Part shown: positions 61,481-64,000 of the stretch, one piece after another
How the letters are laid out: every line of letters starts with the position of its first letter
How positions within the stretch are numbered: position 1 is the first letter of the stretch
From: Candidatus Poribacteria bacterium
GTDB lineage: Bacteria; Poribacteria; WGA-4E; WGA-3G
Assembly: GCA_028824685.1 (NCBI GenBank)
Contig: JAPPCZ010000086.1
Coordinates: forward strand, 1 to 64,000
DNA: 64,000 nucleotides
Direction: 5' to 3'
Made by a program: the position numbers and the translations under genes
The notes under the pieces: model-generated
The model's input: the letters and a program-made list of their open reading frames with translations, nothing else
Told to the model about the DNA's origin: nothing
Databases searched by the model: none

Positions 61481-62101
61481 ATGATTATGAAGTGGACAGG
61501 AAATATTATCCTGATAATTGTCTGTTGTTTGTCTATTGCGTGTGAGCGGACCGTTGAGGTGCTCAGGCCAGGCACAGACGAGAAAAGTATTGAGGCACGC
61601 CAAAAGGCTGTGGATGGTATAAAAAGGTATATTCAACGCGAATTTGAGTTATTCCAATCATTTGAACAACTTGCACAGGAAGAAGACGCTTTAGAGGCAC
61701 TTTTAACCTTACCCATGAAGGCGGCAGAAATTTTCAAGGAAGAAACAGGCGTTGAATATCCAAGCCCTGAATTACAATTTCAGCTTTTAAGCATACAAAT
61801 CCAAGAAAATCCTGCTGATGTAGATGCACACCTTGAATTTACAGACGTGGCGGAAGAAATTGATATTCATGGTGAGATAAGTGTAGATATTCTACACGTG
61901 ATTGACCCGCTTCAAATGCTTGACCTTTTTGAAGAATGGATATACTTGTCGATGCTACACCCAGATGCAACGGAAACAGAATTGTTAGCACTATTCCGAG
62001 AATCCGCAAAGAGTGGTCAAACAACCTTCAGTTTTGTAGTAATCTTACAGACTTATGCAGATGCATTCCCTGCAGAAGAACCGCCATCTACAGCAAACTG
62101 A
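61481..62101 (+). CDS. Lipoprotein of unknown function
   Basis: The 206-residue product starts at the ATG at 61481 with AAAAGGAGAGG upstream; an in-frame ATG at 61424 adds a leader without signal character. The signal peptide ends in a lipobox-like LSIACER (Cys ~18). The mature protein is acidic and helical (KAVDGIKRYIQREFELFQSF, DPLQMLDLFEEWIYLSML). I recognise no family. Confidence 0.65.
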   Translation: MIMKWTGNIILIIVCCLSIACERTVEVLRPGTDEKSIEARQKAVDGIKRYIQREFELFQSFEQLAQEEDALEALLTLPMKAAEIFKEETGVEYPSPELQFQLLSIQIQENPADVDAHLEFTDVAEEIDIHGEISVDILHVIDPLQMLDLFEEWIYLSMLHPDATETELLALFRESAKSGQTTFSFVVILQTYADAFPAEEPPSTAN

Positions 62102-62662
62102 TAGTAGGTCGGGTAGCGCATGCAAAGCCCATAACAGTCAATTTAAGAAAAATGTTGGGTTTTTCTTGTGGGAGGGAAACCTCGTAAACCCGATTTATTA
62201 CCAAAGGTAGGCGCGTTTTGTAAACGCGCCAAAATTTGTGCTAAAAATTGGTTAACGGCGCGTTTATATGAAGATTAATTTATTAATTCGGTAATTTTTC
62301 ATTATGCATATTCGGACATTTTAAGTGATCTTCAGTCCCGTAGGGACGCAATGTTTATAGCAGCGCGGACGACTCATCTCCTTAGTCCCGTAGGGACGAT
62401 ATGTTTCAAAGCACATCAACAATAAATATGCCGTTCCTACGGAACTCAAGAGGCGGTGGGTAACATTTTTCTATAAACATATCGTCCCTACGGGACTAAA
62501 GATAGGGTATTCAATTTTTTCTATAAACATATCGTTCCTACGGAACTCAAGAATCATAATCGGGCTTACAAAGCCCTCCTACAAGAAACATTAGACGCTA
62601 AATTGACAGTTATGGGAAGATGTTGCGAACCCAACCTACAATGACTATAGAAAACCGTAACA
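62102..62662. repeat. MITE-like end, C repeats and intact empty site
   Basis: A REP fragment at about 62104-62120 is followed by a family E end (ATGAAGATTAATTTATTAAT then TCGGTAATTTTTC) at 62270-62300 and TCATTATGCATATTCGGAC. An uninterrupted family C palindrome, GTGATCTTCAGTCCCGTAGG then GACG, lies at 62325-62348. It matches, in reverse, the sequence split by a family D hairpin at 32741-32824. More C copies lie at about 62384-62401, 62431-62450, 62478-62499 and 62529-62550. No gene is seen. Confidence 0.8.
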
Positions 62663-63631
62663 TTATAATGTTACGGACTCACCGCTCCGCGAGCATTCAT
62701 AGATAGCCATGTTGAGCGCGACAGAACGTCTGCCTTCATACCCGTCAACTGCTGGTTCTGCGTCGTCGTGGATCACTTGGAGCGCGTCTTGAATTACATT
62801 GCTGGGGTAAGGCGGAAGTTCAATGTCCGGTTCTTTGCCTTCGGGGAACTGCCACATTTCAGGTCCAAGACCAATGATTCCATCTTGACCGTGGATATGA
62901 ATCATGGAGACACTACTGCCGGGAAAAGTTGTAGTTGTTAGTACGTGTCCAAGCGCACCGTTTTCAAATTCTAAAATTGCGGAGGTCATGTCCTCGGTTT
63001 CACAATTTTCGTGGTCGTAGACATCAAAATGTGCACCGATGACTCTTTTGACGGGTCCCATAAACCAGAGCATAAGGTCAATGTAGTGTACACCTTGATT
63101 CATGATGGAACCGCCGCCGTCAAGTTCCCAAGTACCGTGCCAACCGACGTAGTAACTATCTGGACGTTTCCATTTCATACGTAGTTCGCAGAGGAGGGGT
63201 CTACCGATTGCGCCTTGTTCCAGTGCAGCCTTGATTCGCCGATTGTGACCACCGTATCGTTCTCCGAAGTCAACGAGCAATTTGACGTTGTTGTCTTCAC
63301 ATGTTTTGATGAGCGAATTACAATTTTCAACGCTGACATCCATCGGTTTTGTGGTGATAACATGTTTTCCCCGACGTGCTGCTTCTTCTCCGAATTTTCC
63401 GTGGAGACCGCTGGGAGTCATAATCATTGCGACATCAATATCGTCACGGTCGAACATTTCCAGTGCGTCGTCGTGGCTTTCACATCCGAATTTTTCTTCC
63501 GCTGCTTTACGCCGATCTTCAACGAGGTCCGCAACTGCTACAAGTTCAGCACCATCTGTGCTATGAATTATACCTGAACGATTCATGCCCATACCTAAGC
63601 CGACAACGCCAAAACGTAGATTGTTAGCCAT
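62663..63631 (-). CDS. Gfo/Idh/MocA family oxidoreductase
   Basis: The 322-residue protein has the N-terminal fold FGVVGLGMGMNRSG and the conserved Lys-Pro in GKHVITTKPMDVSVEN, where Thr replaces the usual Glu of EKP. The substrate domain contains DGGGSIMNQGVHYIDLMLWF, with a His at the usual place. The ATG at 63631 (MANNLRFGVV) is preferred because TTAGGAGAAA precedes it; a longer frame to 63685 adds a basic, unlikely N-terminus. Third member of this family in the window; substrate unknown. Confidence 0.9.
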   Translation of the reverse strand: MANNLRFGVVGLGMGMNRSGIIHSTDGAELVAVADLVEDRRKAAEEKFGCESHDDALEMFDRDDIDVAMIMTPSGLHGKFGEEAARRGKHVITTKPMDVSVENCNSLIKTCEDNNVKLLVDFGERYGGHNRRIKAALEQGAIGRPLLCELRMKWKRPDSYYVGWHGTWELDGGGSIMNQGVHYIDLMLWFMGPVKRVIGAHFDVYDHENCETEDMTSAILEFENGALGHVLTTTTFPGSSVSMIHIHGQDGIIGLGPEMWQFPEGKEPDIELPPYPSNVIQDALQVIHDDAEPAVDGYEGRRSVALNMAIYECSRSGESVTL

Positions 63632-63739
63632 TAAATTTCTCCTAATAACGTGTCTTTCTCGGATTCTCCTGATGAAAGTACTCAATAATTCTGATCGCCA
63701 GACTGAACTATGGTAAGATTATACAATTAATTGGACATT

Positions 63740-63815
63740 TTGAGTTGTCCGAGGGAACTCCGATTTCCAATTATTATTGAGTTTTATCGCGACCAGGAGG
63801 TCGCTCCTACAGAAG
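63740..63815. repeat. G and B repeats upstream of the last oxidoreductase
   Basis: GAGGGAACTCCGATTTCC at about 63750-63767 and a B-like palindrome, TCGCGACCAGGAGGTCGCTC then CTACAG, at about 63788-63813. The rest of 63632-63903 is AT-rich. Confidence 0.65.
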
Positions 63816-63903
63816 ATGTGTCTATATACTTCTATAATTCACCATAAATGAATATCTGGCAAAAGTTCAACTAATTTTCAACATTATAGCACATAAGCGT
63901 CCA

Positions 63904-64000
63904 ATGCGATACAAAAATCTGATATTACTTGCAATTTTATCTACCGTGCTATTGGGAGTAACAGTAAAAGACAGCAAGGTACAGGAAATTAATTCTGATA
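63904..64000 (+). CDS. Partial exported protein, runs off the window
   Basis: Thirty-two codons are open to the window edge from the ATG at 63904. The sequence looks like a signal peptide (RYKNLILLAILSTVLLGVTV) followed by a charged start of a mature region (KDSKVQEIN). No strong ribosome binding site is seen. Identity cannot be told. Confidence 0.45.
   Translation, partial: MRYKNLILLAILSTVLLGVTVKDSKVQEINSD

Overview
The window is most likely a chromosomal contig from an uncultivated bacterium of the Candidatus Poribacteria type, or a close relative. The base composition is moderate. The gene content fits: repeated phytanoyl-CoA dioxygenase (PhyH) and Gfo/Idh/MocA genes, large secreted proteins ending in an NYPNPFNPETW C-terminal module, cohesin/dockerin pieces, WD40 proteins and very many short dispersed intergenic repeats. 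The assignment rests on gene style only; no rRNA or tRNA was seen.

Layout. 0.4-2.4 kb: a lone phage-type terminase large subunit whose 5' third carries three in-frame copies of an intergenic repeat. 2.9-7.3 kb: membrane PQQ propeller protein, serine beta-lactamase-like hydrolase, a two-repeat unknown and an MtaA-like URO-D methyltransferase. 7.3-10.4 kb: two consensus promoters, a leader with a C14 tract, and three exported unknowns. 10.5-14.3 kb: GT39-like glycosyltransferase, LPG-synthase-TM-like protein and an oxidoreductase. 14.4-15.1 kb: a RAYT (REP-associated tyrosine transposase) gene flanked by REP palindromes. 15.2-21.6 kb: guaB, then two TPR lipoproteins and a frameshifted secreted metalloprotease, closed by a second 120-bp copy of the guaB 3' end. 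21.9-30.1 kb: NuoI-like ferredoxin, MT-A70 methyltransferase, a 919-residue unknown, a catalytically altered malate-dehydrogenase-like protein, XdhC and a PhyH. 30.2-36.9 kb (minus strand): secreted WD40 protein, DUF420, two PhyH and an amidohydrolase. 37.2-42.2 kb: a 1417-residue pectate-lyase-fold/cohesin/dockerin protein, a truncated paralogue remnant and a small exported protein. 42.7-50.7 kb: a UvrD-type helicase with an inserted DnaQ-like exonuclease, truD, mutL and a GH108-like muramidase. 51.5-64 kb: an ECF sigma factor fused through a membrane helix to 14 WD40 repeats, GH127 arabinofuranosidase, lipoproteins, two oxidoreductases, mutS and a gene start running off the end.

How the genes work together. 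MutS and MutL (with intact endonuclease motifs) give mismatch repair, and the helicase-exonuclease is a further probable repair enzyme. The secreted polysaccharide-active protein, GH127, oxidoreductases and PhyH enzymes suggest a heterotroph living on complex glycans and organic matter.

The most unusual content lies between the genes. At least five repeat families occupy most intergenic gaps: A, REP palindromes with core GTCGGGT...ACCCGAC; B, GTAGGAGCGATCTCCGAA-type; C, CATATCGTCCCTACGGGAC-type; D, CAAATCAACGC...GGCATTCAGC hairpins; E, MITE-like elements with TGAAGATTAAT ends. Family D is found cleanly inserted inside families A and C, and a matching empty site is present elsewhere in the window. 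This is good evidence for a small mobile palindrome.
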